54,312 nt of DNA from a bacterium (GCA_021783725.1 JAJXTN010000008.1:1-54312); one strand, 5' to 3'; shown: positions 9,446 to 18,839, numbered from the stretch's first letter. Numbers and translations are program-made. The notes: generated from the letters alone by a model not told the origin.

Positions 9446-10066
9446 TCAACCTTTAGCCGCTCCAATTAAATATACGATGGTGAAAATGAATATCCAAATA
9501 ATGTCCAGGAAATGCCAAAACAAGCTAAGCAAAGTTAAGCGTCGGATAACCGCTCGGCCTAAACCGCGTTTGATTATCAGCCCGAAAGACACTGCCATCC
9601 AGATTAAACCGACAGTAATGTGTAAACCATGAGTGCCGACTAGCGTGAAATACGCCGACAGAAAGCCACTGCGGCGCCAACTGTTGCCATCGATCACCAA
9701 ATGACGGAATTCACTGACTTCCATGCTCAGGAAAGCTAAGCCGAGCAAAAAAGTTACGCCAAACCAAAACAGTACTTGGGCTTTTGATTGCTGATGGGCG
9801 GCTAGTATCGCTAAACCGACAGTAAAGCTACTGGTCAATAGTATTAATGTCTCAACTAGAACGTAAGGCAGACTGAATAGTTGGCCGCCAGTTGGACCGC
9901 CAAAGCTATTGTTTCTCAGCACGGCGAAAGTCGCAAACAAAGTGGCGAACAGAACAACGTCGGTCATCAGATAAACCCAGAAACCAAAAATCGTTTTATC
10001 GTCAGCGGCTAATTCTAGTTGCTTAGACTTGACTGACGATTCGACGCTTAATACATCTTCGTTCAT
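9446..10066 (-). CDS. cyoC: Cytochrome o ubiquinol oxidase subunit III
   Basis: A 206-residue heme-copper oxidase subunit III of the five-helix quinol oxidase type. Landmarks are [21 protein letters not shown] at the N-terminus, the conserved Glu in [10 protein letters not shown] and the [17 protein letters not shown] stretch. It stabilises subunit I and the proton pathway. The ATG overlaps the cyoB stop as ATGA, so translation is coupled within the operon. Confidence 0.94.
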   Translation of the reverse strand: MNEDVLSVESSVKSKQLELAADDKTIFGFWVYLMTDVVLFATLFATFAVLRNNSFGGPTGGQLFSLPYVLVETLILLTSSFTVGLAILAAHQQSKAQVLFWFGVTFLLGLAFLSMEVSEFRHLVIDGNSWRRSGFLSAYFTLVGTHGLHITVGLIWMAVSFGLIIKRGLGRAVIRRLTLLSLFWHFLDIIWIFIFTIVYLIGAAKG

Positions 10067-12042
10067 GCGAAACGCTCCTTAGACTGAGCTTCCAGTCGCT
10101 CGATGTCATCAACCGACACAGTGTATTCACTATCGTCATAGGTAGTGCGCATGATTATCAATCCAATCAATCCGATTAGGGCCACGATTGCCAACCATAG
10201 AATATGCCAAACTGCCGCAAAACCAAACGTCAGGGCGGCACCAGCGATAAACATACCAAACGGAGTATTCTTGGGCATATTAAAAGCTTGGTAGTGAGGT
10301 TTGACCGACGGCTTAGTGGCATGTTTGCTGGCCCAATAAGCATCACGCTGATCGGCCTGTGGAATAATCGCAAAATTATAGAATGGAGCTGGCGAAGTGG
10401 TTGACCACTCCAAAGTTCGGCCACCCCATGGATCACCGGTAGTTTCGAGGTGATGTTTTCGGTCTTTGATGCTTATCAACAATTGCAAAATCAAAAAGCC
10501 AATCCCCAACATAATTATCAACACTCCGACGCCGGCGACAATGAATAGCCCCTGCCAGCCCAAAGAAGCTTCATAATGGTCCATCCGCCGTGTAGCGCCC
10601 ATTATTCCCAATATATAAAGTGGCACGAAAGCTAGTACAAAACCAACTAGCCAGCTCCAAAATGCATACTTACCCAAGCGTTCATTGAGCTTGAAGCCAA
10701 ATACTTTCGGGAACCAATAAGTAAGGCCAGCGAAGTAGCCAAACACCACGCCACCAATTATCATCGTATGAAAATGGGCGACCAAAAACAGGCTATTGTG
10801 TAGTTGGAAATCAGCCGGCGGAACGGCCATTAACACTCCGGCCACACCGCCAATCGTGAAAGTCACCACAAAACCCAAGAACCACATCATCGGCACGCTG
10901 AAACGAATCCGGCCGCGATACATCGTGAACAACCAGTTGAATACTTTGACGCCAGTCGGTATAGCTATAATCATCGTCATGACACCAAAGTAGGCGTTGA
11001 CGTTTGGACCGGCGCCCATAGTAAAGAAATGGTGCAACCAAACACTAAATGACAGAAACGTGATGGCGATGATTGCCCAAACCATTGATGTGTAGCCAAA
11101 CAGTCGCTTACTGGAGAAGGTTGATACGATTTCCGAGAATATACCGAAAGCCGGCAAAATCAATATATAAACTTCAGGATGGCCCCAAGCCCATATCAGA
11201 TTGACATACATCATGGCGTTGCCACCAGCGCCAGCCGTAAAGAAATGCATGCCTAGAGTTCGGTCGAGAGCTAACAAAGCGAGAGTGATCGTCAGGATCG
11301 GAAAAGCGAAAATCACCAGCACCATAGCACCGATAATGCTCCAAACAAAAAGTGGCATTTTCATCGGCGTCATGCCCGGAGCTCGTAATTTAAAGATTGT
11401 GACTAGGAAATTTACGCCTGATAGTAAACTACCGATGCCAGCAATCTGTAAACTCCATATCCAATAGTCGACACCCACACCGGGGCTATAGGCGGTTTCG
11501 GAAAGTGGTGGATAGGCCAACCAGCCAGCCGCCGAGAACTCACCAATAACTAGTGGCATATTGATTAATAAAGCGCCGGCGCAGTACAGCCAAAAACTAG
11601 TGGCATTCATAAACGGGAAAGCCACGTCGCGCGACCCGATTTGCAGTGGCAAAATCAGATTAATGATGGCGAACATCAAGCCCATAGCGACAAAAAAGAT
11701 CATGATTGAACCGTGAGCCGAAAATATTTGTTGGAATTGATTGGCATCTATAAATCCGTGCGAGCTACCAACTGACGTAGCTTGTTGGAGACGGAGCATA
11801 CCAGCGTCGACGACACCTCTTAACAGCATTAGGATGGCCACTATCAAGTACATGACACCTATTTTCTTGGGATCAACAGTCGTTAACCATTCGCGCCATA
11901 GCCACGTCCATTTTTTGAAATAAAACAGTAGACCAACAACCATTAAACCACCGAGTACGATACCAACCCCGGCTCCAGCGGTAATCGGATTATGCGGAAA
12001 GTCGTTAAGCGTCAGTCGACCTAATAGGTTGGCGAGTAGCAT
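10063..12042 (-). CDS. cyoB: Cytochrome o ubiquinol oxidase subunit I
   Basis: The catalytic subunit, 659 residues, reduces O2 with quinol electrons and pumps protons. Heme and copper ligands are present: the low-spin heme His in [11 protein letters not shown], the CuB His and cross-linked Tyr in [12 protein letters not shown], the two CuB His in VWLHHFFTM, and the heme ligands in [12 protein letters not shown]. Proton-path residues also look intact: GSRDVAFP (D channel) and [10 protein letters not shown] (K channel). The chain has the extra N- and C-terminal helices of CyoB. Functional by sequence; how reduced quinol is supplied in such a small genome is not visible here. Confidence 0.97.
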   Translation of the reverse strand: MLLANLLGRLTLNDFPHNPITAGAGVGIVLGGLMVVGLLFYFKKWTWLWREWLTTVDPKKIGVMYLIVAILMLLRGVVDAGMLRLQQATSVGSSHGFIDANQFQQIFSAHGSIMIFFVAMGLMFAIINLILPLQIGSRDVAFPFMNATSFWLYCAGALLINMPLVIGEFSAAGWLAYPPLSETAYSPGVGVDYWIWSLQIAGIGSLLSGVNFLVTIFKLRAPGMTPMKMPLFVWSIIGAMVLVIFAFPILTITLALLALDRTLGMHFFTAGAGGNAMMYVNLIWAWGHPEVYILILPAFGIFSEIVSTFSSKRLFGYTSMVWAIIAITFLSFSVWLHHFFTMGAGPNVNAYFGVMTMIIAIPTGVKVFNWLFTMYRGRIRFSVPMMWFLGFVVTFTIGGVAGVLMAVPPADFQLHNSLFLVAHFHTMIIGGVVFGYFAGLTYWFPKVFGFKLNERLGKYAFWSWLVGFVLAFVPLYILGIMGATRRMDHYEASLGWQGLFIVAGVGVLIIMLGIGFLILQLLISIKDRKHHLETTGDPWGGRTLEWSTTSPAPFYNFAIIPQADQRDAYWASKHATKPSVKPHYQAFNMPKNTPFGMFIAGAALTFGFAAVWHILWLAIVALIGLIGLIIMRTTYDDSEYTVSVDDIERLEAQSKERFA

Positions 12043-12043
12043 A

Positions 12044-12955
12044 CTAATAAACTCCGGTGTTAGTTGACGAGGCCGGTGGCAAGGCTGATAGTTCGGAAGC
12101 CGGAAGCATATATTTCAATACCACCCTATCATACAACCCAGCGTCAGGTGCTGAATAGAGGCTAGTTGGATTATTACTGGACGGTTTGAGCAGTGTCTGG
12201 TACTGCTGTTCGGTGAGTTTAAGTGATGATCTCCCGGCGATACCGACCCATTTAGTAAAATCGTTTAATGAGCTAGCTCGGGCCGTGAACACCATGCCAG
12301 CAAAACCTTGACCACTTATATTGGCCGATGAACCTCGATAGTTACCGATCTGGTCAGCCATCAGATGAAGCTGAGTGGTCATGCCCGGCATAGCATATAT
12401 TTGGCCACCGAGTTGGGGTATCCAGAACGAATTCATTGGCGCATCGGAAGTAATTTCAAAATTAATCGGCGTATTAACTGGGAACTGGACAAAGTTCACG
12501 CTGGCGATATGTTGCTCGGGATAAATGAATAGCCACTTCCATTGCAGAGCAATAACTTGAATCGTCAAAGGTTTGGTAGTTGAACTCAGACTTTTATACG
12601 GGTCGAGGACATGGCTACTATTCCAAGCCATGAACGAAAGTATAACAATCAGGATGGTCGGCACACCCCACCAGATAGATTCAATGATTCGACTGTGGTC
12701 CCAATCGGGCGAATATTTAGCTTTGGTATTACTGGCTCGATATTTCCAAGCTATAAAAAATGTCAGACTAAACACCGGTATCACGACCACCAGACTAAGT
12801 AATAGAGCTTCGTAAATTAGACGACGTTCCTGGAATCCAATCACACCCTTAGGATTGAGGACAGCGAAATTATAATTACGTAACGACCAGCCAGCAACTA
12901 AAGCTAACCCAATAACCCCCAAGGCAATCAACCAAGCTTTAGTTTTGTTCTTCAT
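12044..12955 (-). CDS. cyoA: Cytochrome o ubiquinol oxidase subunit II
   Basis: A 303-residue subunit II with an N-terminal hydrophobic segment, two further membrane helices (about 46-70 and 93-112) and a C-terminal cupredoxin domain. The cupredoxin part keeps the quinol oxidase pattern [19 protein letters not shown] and lacks the CuA cysteines of cytochrome c oxidases, so quinol is the electron donor. It is the first gene of cyoABCDE. Upstream the minus strand holds AT-rich promoter-like sequence around 12998-13012 (TATAGT/TATAAA) and an AGGGA ribosome site just before ATG. Confidence 0.95.
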   Translation of the reverse strand: MKNKTKAWLIALGVIGLALVAGWSLRNYNFAVLNPKGVIGFQERRLIYEALLLSLVVVIPVFSLTFFIAWKYRASNTKAKYSPDWDHSRIIESIWWGVPTILIVILSFMAWNSSHVLDPYKSLSSTTKPLTIQVIALQWKWLFIYPEQHIASVNFVQFPVNTPINFEITSDAPMNSFWIPQLGGQIYAMPGMTTQLHLMADQIGNYRGSSANISGQGFAGMVFTARASSLNDFTKWVGIAGRSSLKLTEQQYQTLLKPSSNNPTSLYSAPDAGLYDRVVLKYMLPASELSALPPASSTNTGVY

Positions 12956-13032
12956 TCCCTGTTACGCCAAAACTCCGTTTAAGCTCAACCATGTTGTTTA
13001 TACTATATCATTCGGAGCGACTAACCGGCTGA

Positions 13033-13629
13033 TTAATTTATTATCCGCTTGGCCTCAAGCCAATCAGGTGTATCAACAAAAGTTATTTCTTGCCAGCTAT
13101 CGACGTCAGCGTCAGTCACGTCAAATTTTGCTTGATAAACTATTTCCACACTGCCGTGTAATGCTTTGCTCCAGTCTAGCCCCAACTTAGTGGCTGTACT
13201 TTTAACATGTTCTTCGGAGCTAGCCTCAATTTCCACATAAGACGGGACCCATGGCCACGTATCGATCTCGATTTCGGCGCCATCTAAAATCCAGCTTTCA
13301 CGTTTGGTTTCTTGATAAGTTTTTTGTTTAAGCCCGATGCTTAACAAAAAGTCGCAAGCTTGATCAAAATCATCTACCGTGACATTAACCTCTTTAGTAC
13401 CGTGCAGAGTCCGATCATTTAATTGTTTATAAGATACGGTTATTTTGTCGCCTTCATCGCGAACTCGTACCCAACCGTTAACTTTATATAATCGACCATC
13501 TTCGAAATCAAAATTTTTGCGCTTCATAAGTCTTTCCGGATTAACCAGAGTCGCGCCCAAAGCCGTTAATTTAGCCCTTAGTGTTTCCGGTTCAATGTCC
13601 AAAAATTTTGCTTCGATTTCAGTGTGCAT
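13033..13629 (-). CDS. CYTH domain protein (CyaB-like phosphohydrolase/cyclase family)
   Basis: About 198 residues. It starts with MHTEIEAKFLDI, which holds the ExExK signature of the CYTH fold, and continues with alternating acidic/basic strand motifs (WVRVRDEGDKITVSYKQ, EIEIDTWPWVPSYVEIE). Such tunnel-fold enzymes act on triphosphate substrates: class IV adenylate cyclases, thiamine triphosphatases or tripolyphosphatases. The exact activity cannot be assigned. I chose the ATG at 13629 because it places ExExK at the usual N-terminal position; an upstream start at 13668 would overlap the preceding gene. Confidence 0.85.
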   Translation of the reverse strand: MHTEIEAKFLDIEPETLRAKLTALGATLVNPERLMKRKNFDFEDGRLYKVNGWVRVRDEGDKITVSYKQLNDRTLHGTKEVNVTVDDFDQACDFLLSIGLKQKTYQETKRESWILDGAEIEIDTWPWVPSYVEIEASSEEHVKSTATKLGLDWSKALHGSVEIVYQAKFDVTDADVDSWQEITFVDTPDWLEAKRIIN

Positions 13630-13636
13630 TTCCTCA

Positions 13637-14236
13637 TCATAGCAAACTAAAAGCATTAAATATTGCACTTCCCAGAATGAGGACAGTAATGATACCGACG
13701 ACGCCGAAAACCAATCCGACTAGATACAGCAACAAATCTTCAAAAATAATTGCTAACGATATAGCTACGACCGCCAATGACGGCAAAGTATCAAGACCAG
13801 TAAATGGCGGCGCCAGAAACGCCGTTAAACTGAATACGATAATCAACACACCGGTTAATCTCAGAAAAGCTTCGTTGACGACGATGTGTTTGTAGCGTGG
13901 TCTCGACCGGGCTTCAACCCATTTTAATTTGGCAATCATGTAGTTGACAGCCTTGCGCTGAGCAATGGCTGATATATCCTTCTTGAGCCAGCGCTTCGGT
14001 AACCAGATAGTTTTTCGACCGAAGACCATCTCCAACGCCAACAATATCGCGATTATTTCAAAAATATGAGTCACGCCACCAGTCGGCAATGGCAAAGCTG
14101 GCAAAATTAATAACACCACAAAACTGACGGCGAAACTTTTTTCATTAAATACCGCCACTAGATCGGCTAATGTTTTCGGCTGATCTGATTTGAGCCACAT
14201 CTCCAGTCGTTCACTAAATAGTTTGTTTACTGCCAT
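13637..14236 (-). CDS. ExoD-family membrane protein
   Basis: A 199-residue protein resembling the ExoD family: a short soluble start (LFSERLEMWLKSDQ), then a hydrophobic pair around FVVLLILPALPLPTGGVTHI, the conserved FGRKTIWLPKRWLKK linker, and several C-terminal helices. The family is linked to exopolysaccharide production in rhizobia, but its biochemical role is unknown. It ends 7 nt before the CYTH start, so the two are probably co-transcribed. Confidence 0.75.
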   Translation of the reverse strand: MAVNKLFSERLEMWLKSDQPKTLADLVAVFNEKSFAVSFVVLLILPALPLPTGGVTHIFEIIAILLALEMVFGRKTIWLPKRWLKKDISAIAQRKAVNYMIAKLKWVEARSRPRYKHIVVNEAFLRLTGVLIIVFSLTAFLAPPFTGLDTLPSLAVVAISLAIIFEDLLLYLVGLVFGVVGIITVLILGSAIFNAFSLL

Positions 14237-14270
14237 GACCCCATCATAACAAATACACCTGAGTAACTGA

Positions 14271-14636
14271 TTAAGTTTTGGCGGTAATGAGCATTCGCAA
14301 GGCCACCAATAACAGGAAGACGCCGAATATTCGAACTACCGTGGCATTAGAAAAGCTAGAAATATAATGCGCACCGATCACACTACCAATCATAAAACCA
14401 ATGATGATAAAACCGGCCGCATAGATATTCACATAACCGTGTTTGTAATAGGTATAGGCCGCCAGTATGCCGATCGGCGGTATGAGCATCGCCAAGGTCG
14501 TACCTTGAGCCATTTTCTGACTAAAGCCAAACAACATCACTAGAGCCGGCACTACCACCAGACCGCCGCCAATGCCAACTAGACCGCTAACCGCACCAGC
14601 CACTAGCCCTAATATAATGAATAATAACCAATCCAT
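14271..14636 (-). CDS. Half-size TauE/SafE-type permease
   Basis: A 121-residue, four-helix protein with the family start LGLVAGAVSGLVGIGGGLVVVPAL and the turn GFSQKMAQGTTLAM. Typical TauE/SafE sulfite or sulfoacetate exporters are about 250 residues and made of two such halves, so this is a single repeat that would need to dimerise. Half-size members exist in the family, so this need not be truncation. The substrate is unknown. It stands alone 34 nt upstream of the ExoD-like gene. Confidence 0.82.
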   Translation of the reverse strand: MDWLLFIILGLVAGAVSGLVGIGGGLVVVPALVMLFGFSQKMAQGTTLAMLIPPIGILAAYTYYKHGYVNIYAAGFIIIGFMIGSVIGAHYISSFSNATVVRIFGVFLLLVALRMLITAKT

Positions 14637-14852
14637 GGATTTATCTTATCAGCAATAGGCTTTAGAATTAAGCTATATATTCAGAATAAATCTTGATGAT
14701 AAGGATTTCAGGTTTCTTGGTCATGTATTTTTGATTAAAACCTATTGCTAATGCGGTCGACACACCCAATTTTTCATATTATAAAATTGTAAGCAACTAT
14801 TTGCACTTAGCCGATTTGGTAGTATTCTAAGTATTGATAAACAAAAACAAAA

Positions 14853-15584
14853 ATGCGACCTAGACAATCACGTTACGCTCGAAAGCAGTTATACGAAACA
14901 CGGCCCAAACCCAAATCAGTCCGCCGACTGGTCAAGTTCGGCTTACTTATTTTCATGGCGTTACTACTAACAAAGCTCAGCTTAATGCATAGTACTGGCC
15001 ATGCTGACGCCGCTATCAAAGCCCTTCCCTTGCAGTCGGTGTGTCTAGACCCCGGCCATGGCGGTAATGACCCGGGAGCCCAAAACGGTAATTTAACCGA
15101 AGCGTCGGTCAATCTAGCCGTAGCTAAAAAAGTCAGTTCTGCACTACTAGCAAAAGGCTATGGTGTCTATACGACTCGGACCACCGACAAAACTTTAGAC
15201 AATGCCAATCGGGTTAACTTCTGTAATGCCAAAAGAACGACCATCTTGGTGTCTATACACCAGAACTCATATACTGACAGCGGACCAGATTACTCCACAG
15301 CTCTGCAATATAAGCCAGAGGATGAAGAGTTAGCCAACACTTTAGCCAATGCTGCCGGCGCAGAACTGGCTTTACCGATTACGCCGCCGATGCAGTTTGA
15401 AGATGGTATGTTGATGCGAGCAAAAATGCCTTCAATAATTATTGAAAGTCTGTTTATTAGTAATGACGCCGAAGCCAACGCTGGCGACCGAGTTAGCCAA
15501 CAAGCCCAAGGCATCGTAAATGGTATAAGTACTTATTTGCAGGCCCATAAACCAGCCCAACCAGTGAAGTCGTCAAAATCATAA
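14853..15584 (+). CDS. N-acetylmuramoyl-L-alanine amidase (Amidase_3)
   Basis: A 243-residue zinc amidase that cleaves the bond between MurNAc and the stem peptide. A basic cytoplasmic start and membrane anchor (about 28-45) place the catalytic domain outside the cell. Zinc ligands are visible as His69 (DPGHGG), Glu83 (LTEASVN) and His136 (VSIHQNS), and the catalytic Glu198 lies in IIIESLFISND. All key residues are present. It is transcribed alone, divergent from the TauE-like gene, and probably acts in wall turnover or cell separation. Confidence 0.93.
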   Translation: MRPRQSRYARKQLYETRPKPKSVRRLVKFGLLIFMALLLTKLSLMHSTGHADAAIKALPLQSVCLDPGHGGNDPGAQNGNLTEASVNLAVAKKVSSALLAKGYGVYTTRTTDKTLDNANRVNFCNAKRTTILVSIHQNSYTDSGPDYSTALQYKPEDEELANTLANAAGAELALPITPPMQFEDGMLMRAKMPSIIIESLFISNDAEANAGDRVSQQAQGIVNGISTYLQAHKPAQPVKSSKS

Positions 15585-15687
15585 ACCTCGCCGTTTAGTC
15601 AGCAATCAGTTTAGCCGGCCAGTATGCCAAAACCTACTGCCCTAATTAATGAAGGGGATGAAATTTTACATTAGAACACTTTACTGT

Positions 15688-16281
15688 CTAGATTTTGTAT
15701 TTCTGAACAAGCGGTAAGGTAATTGTCCTTGATATGTCAGAAGCCTTAGTTAATGCATAGATTGGACGGGTTTCGTAGCCGATGTGTAGAAGCTTCGCCT
15801 CAAGCTTTTTTGCTGCTATAAATGCTGGAAGTAAATCGGTATCAGCGCTAATCACTACTATCTCAGTATCGGAATTTGCCTCCAATACCATTCGAACTGC
15901 AAGACCTACATCAACACCTTTTTCAGCCAACTTCCACGTTTGATGTGAGCAATTTTCGCAAGGGTCAGATTCTCTGGCTCGTAGATAACCGACTTTAATA
16001 AAGCTAATCTTCTGTTGCTGGATTTGATTAACAAACTTGGATTGCGCTTTGATAGCATCGCTAGACTTACGCTTTAATTCATCCGATTGTTCATAAAGTC
16101 GCAATCTTGCGCCGAACCAAAATATTTCAGATGGTAAATTATCGGCAAGTAATTCTTCAAGTAGACCTCTAAAGTTAAAGCCTTCAACCGCCGAACGAGG
16201 TGCTTTTTTGGCATCGCTCCCAAGCATATGACGAATACCATATACAAAATTCTCTCCATCGATAAGTACTATTCGTCTCAT
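15688..16281 (-). CDS. NYN-domain (PIN-like) ribonuclease
   Basis: A 197-residue LabA/NYN-type protein. The metal-binding acidic residues of the PIN-like fold are in place: IDGEN at residues 6-10, an Asp in KGVDVGLAVRM and two Asp in SADTDLLPAF. Such proteins cut RNA. A pair CENCSH in the middle could be half of a metal site. It has its own promoter and an early terminator in its leader, so expression may be controlled by attenuation. It borders the accessory island; whether it belongs to it is not clear. Confidence 0.88.
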   Translation of the reverse strand: MRRIVLIDGENFVYGIRHMLGSDAKKAPRSAVEGFNFRGLLEELLADNLPSEIFWFGARLRLYEQSDELKRKSSDAIKAQSKFVNQIQQQKISFIKVGYLRARESDPCENCSHQTWKLAEKGVDVGLAVRMVLEANSDTEIVVISADTDLLPAFIAAKKLEAKLLHIGYETRPIYALTKASDISRTITLPLVQKYKI

Positions 16282-16294
16282 GCCCTTATTCTAA

Positions 16295-16371
16295 CAAAAA
16301 AGACCTCGCGAGAACTTTCGTCCAAACGAGGTGCAGTAATTAAAGTATAGCATACTTGACTATTTAGTCAA
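16295..16371 (-). promoter_or_regulatory. Promoter, operator-like palindrome and early terminator before the NYN gene
   Basis: On the minus strand TTGACT (16371-16366) and TATACT (16349-16344) are 16 nt apart. A perfect 16-bp palindrome, TTGACTATTTAGTCAA, covers 16356-16371 and overlaps the -35 box, so a dimeric repressor could sit there. Just downstream, ACCTCG/CGAGGT arms (16332-16327 and 16308-16303) followed by a T-run to 16295 form a Rho-independent terminator before the start codon at 16281. Most transcripts should end after about 45 nt unless the hairpin is avoided. Confidence 0.62.
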
Positions 16372-16494
16372 TAAATTGCATTTAATCAGTCTAAACGCAT
16401 AGGGGAATCAAATGAATTAACAGATCGGGATTGTTTACAAATAATAGAAAGCCAGGTTTTATATTCAATTCTTATCTGTAACTTTTATATGGTA

Positions 16495-16711
16495 AACCCA
16501 AGGGAAAGCGGTCGCTTTGCTCCCTATATACGCTTCTTCGTTACTCGGATCCGCCGGCTGGCGGAAACTCCTAAAGTGACTCAGGCGCTACACGAACTCC
16601 CCGTTCGCTTTGCTCACTTCAATCGGAGTTCGGTTCTCTTCGAGAACCACCAAGGAGAGTATAGCTTCTCGCCAGGCAAACTATAATTTTATCGGAAGGT
16701 TTGCTTGGGTT
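16495..16711. repeat. Palindrome-dense, GC-richer intergenic stretch
   Basis: No credible gene. An outer inverted pair AACCCAAG/CTTGGGTT (16495-16502 and 16704-16711) encloses several hairpins: GGGAAAGCG with CGCTTTGCTCCC (16503-16524), CCGCC-ggct-GGCGG (16551-16564), CGAACTCC/GGAGTTCG (16593-16600 with 16625-16632), and GGTTCTC-ttc-GAGAACC (16632-16648). A near direct repeat (GTCGCTTTGCTC, TTCGCTTTGCTC) occurs inside. An open frame of 65 codons crosses it but looks like a by-product of the repeats. Confidence 0.55.
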
Positions 16712-16780
16712 CGTCATATATTTTTGCTAACCGCAAAATTATCTGAACTCATACGTTCGGCTCTCGCTACAATAACCAAT

Positions 16781-17006
16781 TAAAAAGCCCATCTATTCAG
16801 ATGAGCTGTTTAATTGGTGAACTATGTGAAGTCGAAATTGAACGCAATCTGTAATGAATTACTTGAGGTATACAGCTACATGAGAGCTATAACAGCGACA
16901 GGGTACATTCTAGCTTAGAGTAGAACTATATCCTGTGCTGGTTGGTCGAGTTGCCGTTTATTATCTAAAGTGAGCTAGTGACTGAACAAGATTGAACAAC
17001 CCCTAT
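16781..17006 (-). ncRNA. Candidate structured RNA of about 225 nt with own promoter and terminator
   Basis: No ORF fits here, but a transcription unit can be read on the minus strand. A consensus -10 TATAAT lies at 17018-17013 with a weak -35. The transcript would begin near 17006 and end at a strong terminator: stem AGCTCATCT/AGATGGGCT (16807-16799 and 16794-16786), then a T-run to 16781. Between them are at least two hairpins: ACAGG and TTCTA paired with TAGAA and CCTGT (16898-16936), and TATACAGCT with AGCTATA (16869-16891). It is divergent from the gene at 17095. It does not match tmRNA, RNase P, SRP RNA or 6S RNA as far as I can judge. Confidence 0.45.
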
Positions 17007-17058
17007 ATCTATATTATACAATATCTAGCTTTTACGGCTCTTGAAACACTACAAACAC

Positions 17059-17087
17059 TTGCTTTTTATTAAAAGATATGCTATCAT
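17059..17087 (+). promoter_or_regulatory. Promoter giving a leaderless start at 17095
   Basis: TTGCTT (17059-17064) and TATCAT (17082-17087) are 17 nt apart, with TG one base before the -10 box (extended -10). Transcription would begin around 17094, at the ATG itself. Confidence 0.6.
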
Positions 17088-17094
17088 ATACTTC

Positions 17095-17427
17095 ATGAGT
17101 AAAGAATTACCCGTTATGCAACACAATGAGATGGTTCAGGGCTATGAAATAGCCTTAGCCGCTAATGCCGTTTATGATTTAAGAAACCAAAAGGCAGTAG
17201 AAAGTGCAAAGGCCATTGCAGAACTGTTAGCACGCAACCCAGACCCTATGCAAGACAGTGTTATCGAGGCACTTAGTGAGGCATCTAAAACTCGTGATTC
17301 GTATACGGAAACCTTTGACGGTCTAATGGAATCTGCATCAGCACTGATACCAGCACGTCATGTCTTTGATGACAACGAAATTGTATTCAGTACGACCACT
17401 CGTTACTCTGGTCCTCCTTGGCAATAA
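17095..17427 (+). CDS. Small alpha-helical protein of unknown function
   Basis: A 110-residue protein starting MSKELPVMQHNEMVQGYEI. It is mostly helical and rich in Ala and Glu (ESAKAIAELLARNP, VIEALSEASK), ending in a polar tail STTTRYSGPPWQ. No family is recognised. The ATG at 17095 is preferred over upstream in-frame codons because a good promoter places the transcription start there; no ribosome site is visible. It lies in the accessory island between the candidate RNA and a transporter gene. Confidence 0.65.
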   Translation: MSKELPVMQHNEMVQGYEIALAANAVYDLRNQKAVESAKAIAELLARNPDPMQDSVIEALSEASKTRDSYTETFDGLMESASALIPARHVFDDNEIVFSTTTRYSGPPWQ

Positions 17428-17461
17428 TCAGTCATTTGTCCTAATTAAGACACGAACACAG

Positions 17462-18361
17462 CTAAACATTAAGAGCAATCAGAGCAAGTCCTATCAGCAT
17501 ACAACCGATACCAAGCCATTGTTTTCGTGATACCTTTTCTTGGAAGAACAGTACCCCTAGAATAACTACTGGAATTACGGAAGCTGCCTTTATAGCACCG
17601 ACATACGCCTGATTCGGGGCAATCACTTTAGCCTGATAGGTAGCTAACATATTTACAGTGTAAGTTACTCCAACGATAACTAAAGGCCATACATGGCTTC
17701 TGACACTTTTATTAACCGACTTCCAATAGATTAAACCATTTTGCTTTCTGCTTCTTAGAATAATCACTGTAACTAGAATTACAAAAGGCACCGTCAGAAC
17801 TGAAGTGTAGAAGTTGTAGCTTATTGGATTGCTCATTTCCAGCATTTTTACTTCTATGTTTGAGAAGATGCTACAAACAATAATTGCAATTATTACTAGT
17901 ATGAGAGCTTTCTTATGAGCTGTTATTGACTCGGCATCACCATGCTTTTTCGCACGGGATATTATCCATGCCCCAGAAATAATAAAAGCTGATCCGATAA
18001 CACCAGATAGTGATGGCACTTGACCCAATATAATGTAAGCCCCAATCATGTTCCCAACAGAGAACAAAGTCATAAGAGGTGCAACAAAACTTATGTCAGC
18101 GATGGAGATGGCTTTGTAATAACAATAAAGATATATAACCTGAAGGGATACATAAATAACCATAAGTTCCCAGAATAAAAGGGGTAGTTCGCTAGGCCAA
18201 TAGAATCTAGCAAAGAAAAGCGTCAAAACAATAAGCGGTAATGCCACTGCCTGTTGAAGCCAAGCCATCGCCATACTGTCTATACCAGTCGCAGCCTTCT
18301 TTTCGGCGGTACGTCTGCCAGACAACATAAGCAATGCAAGAATAGAGAGTGCAAACCACAT
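17462..18361 (-). CDS. EamA/DMT-family transporter
   Basis: A 299-residue protein with ten predicted membrane helices in two similar halves, as in EamA drug/metabolite transporters. The second half ends with the family-typical VIPVVILGVLFFQEKVSRKQWLG followed by a final helix IGCMLIGLALIALNV. The substrate is unknown; relatives export amino acids or metabolites or resist toxic compounds. Base composition is more AT-rich than in the housekeeping genes around it. It is probably cargo of the recombinase-bearing island. Confidence 0.85.
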   Translation of the reverse strand: MWFALSILALLMLSGRRTAEKKAATGIDSMAMAWLQQAVALPLIVLTLFFARFYWPSELPLLFWELMVIYVSLQVIYLYCYYKAISIADISFVAPLMTLFSVGNMIGAYIILGQVPSLSGVIGSAFIISGAWIISRAKKHGDAESITAHKKALILVIIAIIVCSIFSNIEVKMLEMSNPISYNFYTSVLTVPFVILVTVIILRSRKQNGLIYWKSVNKSVRSHVWPLVIVGVTYTVNMLATYQAKVIAPNQAYVGAIKAASVIPVVILGVLFFQEKVSRKQWLGIGCMLIGLALIALNV

Positions 18362-18605
18362 AAAATAAGTATACTTACCTTAGTGAGCAATTACGACTCA
18401 ATTTACACCTAAAACCCCGTCCTATAAGCTCTCAATGCGTCCTGAGAGCAATAAAGTCGGTTCATGTTATTGAGACTCTATACACTGCATTACCGTCTCT
18501 GAATTTTTCGTCCAGGTTTACACCTACTAACGCCATTTGCTCATTTATTCATGTTACTTTCTTAACGCTAAAATCTGCGGAATCGTTTCAAAATCTACGG
18601 TTTTT

Positions 18606-18839
18606 CTAGGTAAGTGTAAAGAAACTAAACACCACCTTATTTTGGTTTTCTTTTGCCACCAGCATCTTCTCCCTAAACACTTCATTGTTACGCATATAGT
18701 AGAAGAAAGTAGTACGACTTATGCCTGTCCAGCGACAAGCCTCGCTTATTGTACTATTGTGCTGTATTGCATCTGCAAGCCTTAGCATGGTTGTATAGGT
18801 GACTGTAGGCTTTCTTCCCATAGCTTTTCTTATCTCCAT
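18606..18839 (-). CDS. Small helix-turn-helix protein
   Basis: A 77-residue DNA-binding protein. The segment STISEACRWTGISRTTFFYY is a clear helix-turn-helix, followed by MRNNEVFREKM, a layout seen in phage terminase small subunits and phage-type regulators. A ribosome site AAAGGAG precedes the ATG, and a TATAAT -10 box lies at 18881-18876. It is divergent from the recombinase promoter at 18909, like a phage regulatory switch, so it may control excision or integration. Confidence 0.72.
   Translation of the reverse strand: MEIRKAMGRKPTVTYTTMLRLADAIQHNSTISEACRWTGISRTTFFYYMRNNEVFREKMLVAKENQNKVVFSFFTLT

Noticed and set aside
14271-14636. TauE-like gene as a truncated pseudogene
   Set aside because: The frame is clean, starts and stops normally, and half-size members are known in this family.
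16489-16686. A 65-codon frame in the palindrome-rich stretch
   Set aside because: It runs through hairpin arms, has no ribosome site and a composition dictated by the repeats.
16826-16860. Left attachment site as a copy of the tRNA-Glu 3' end
   Set aside because: Only TTCGACT and TCACCA are shared, with different sequence between and no pairing with the tRNA-Glu acceptor strand. Not a real duplicate.
16781-17006. tmRNA
   Set aside because: No tRNA-like acceptor pairing between its ends, no proper T-arm and no coding tag ending in an Ala-Ala type peptide.
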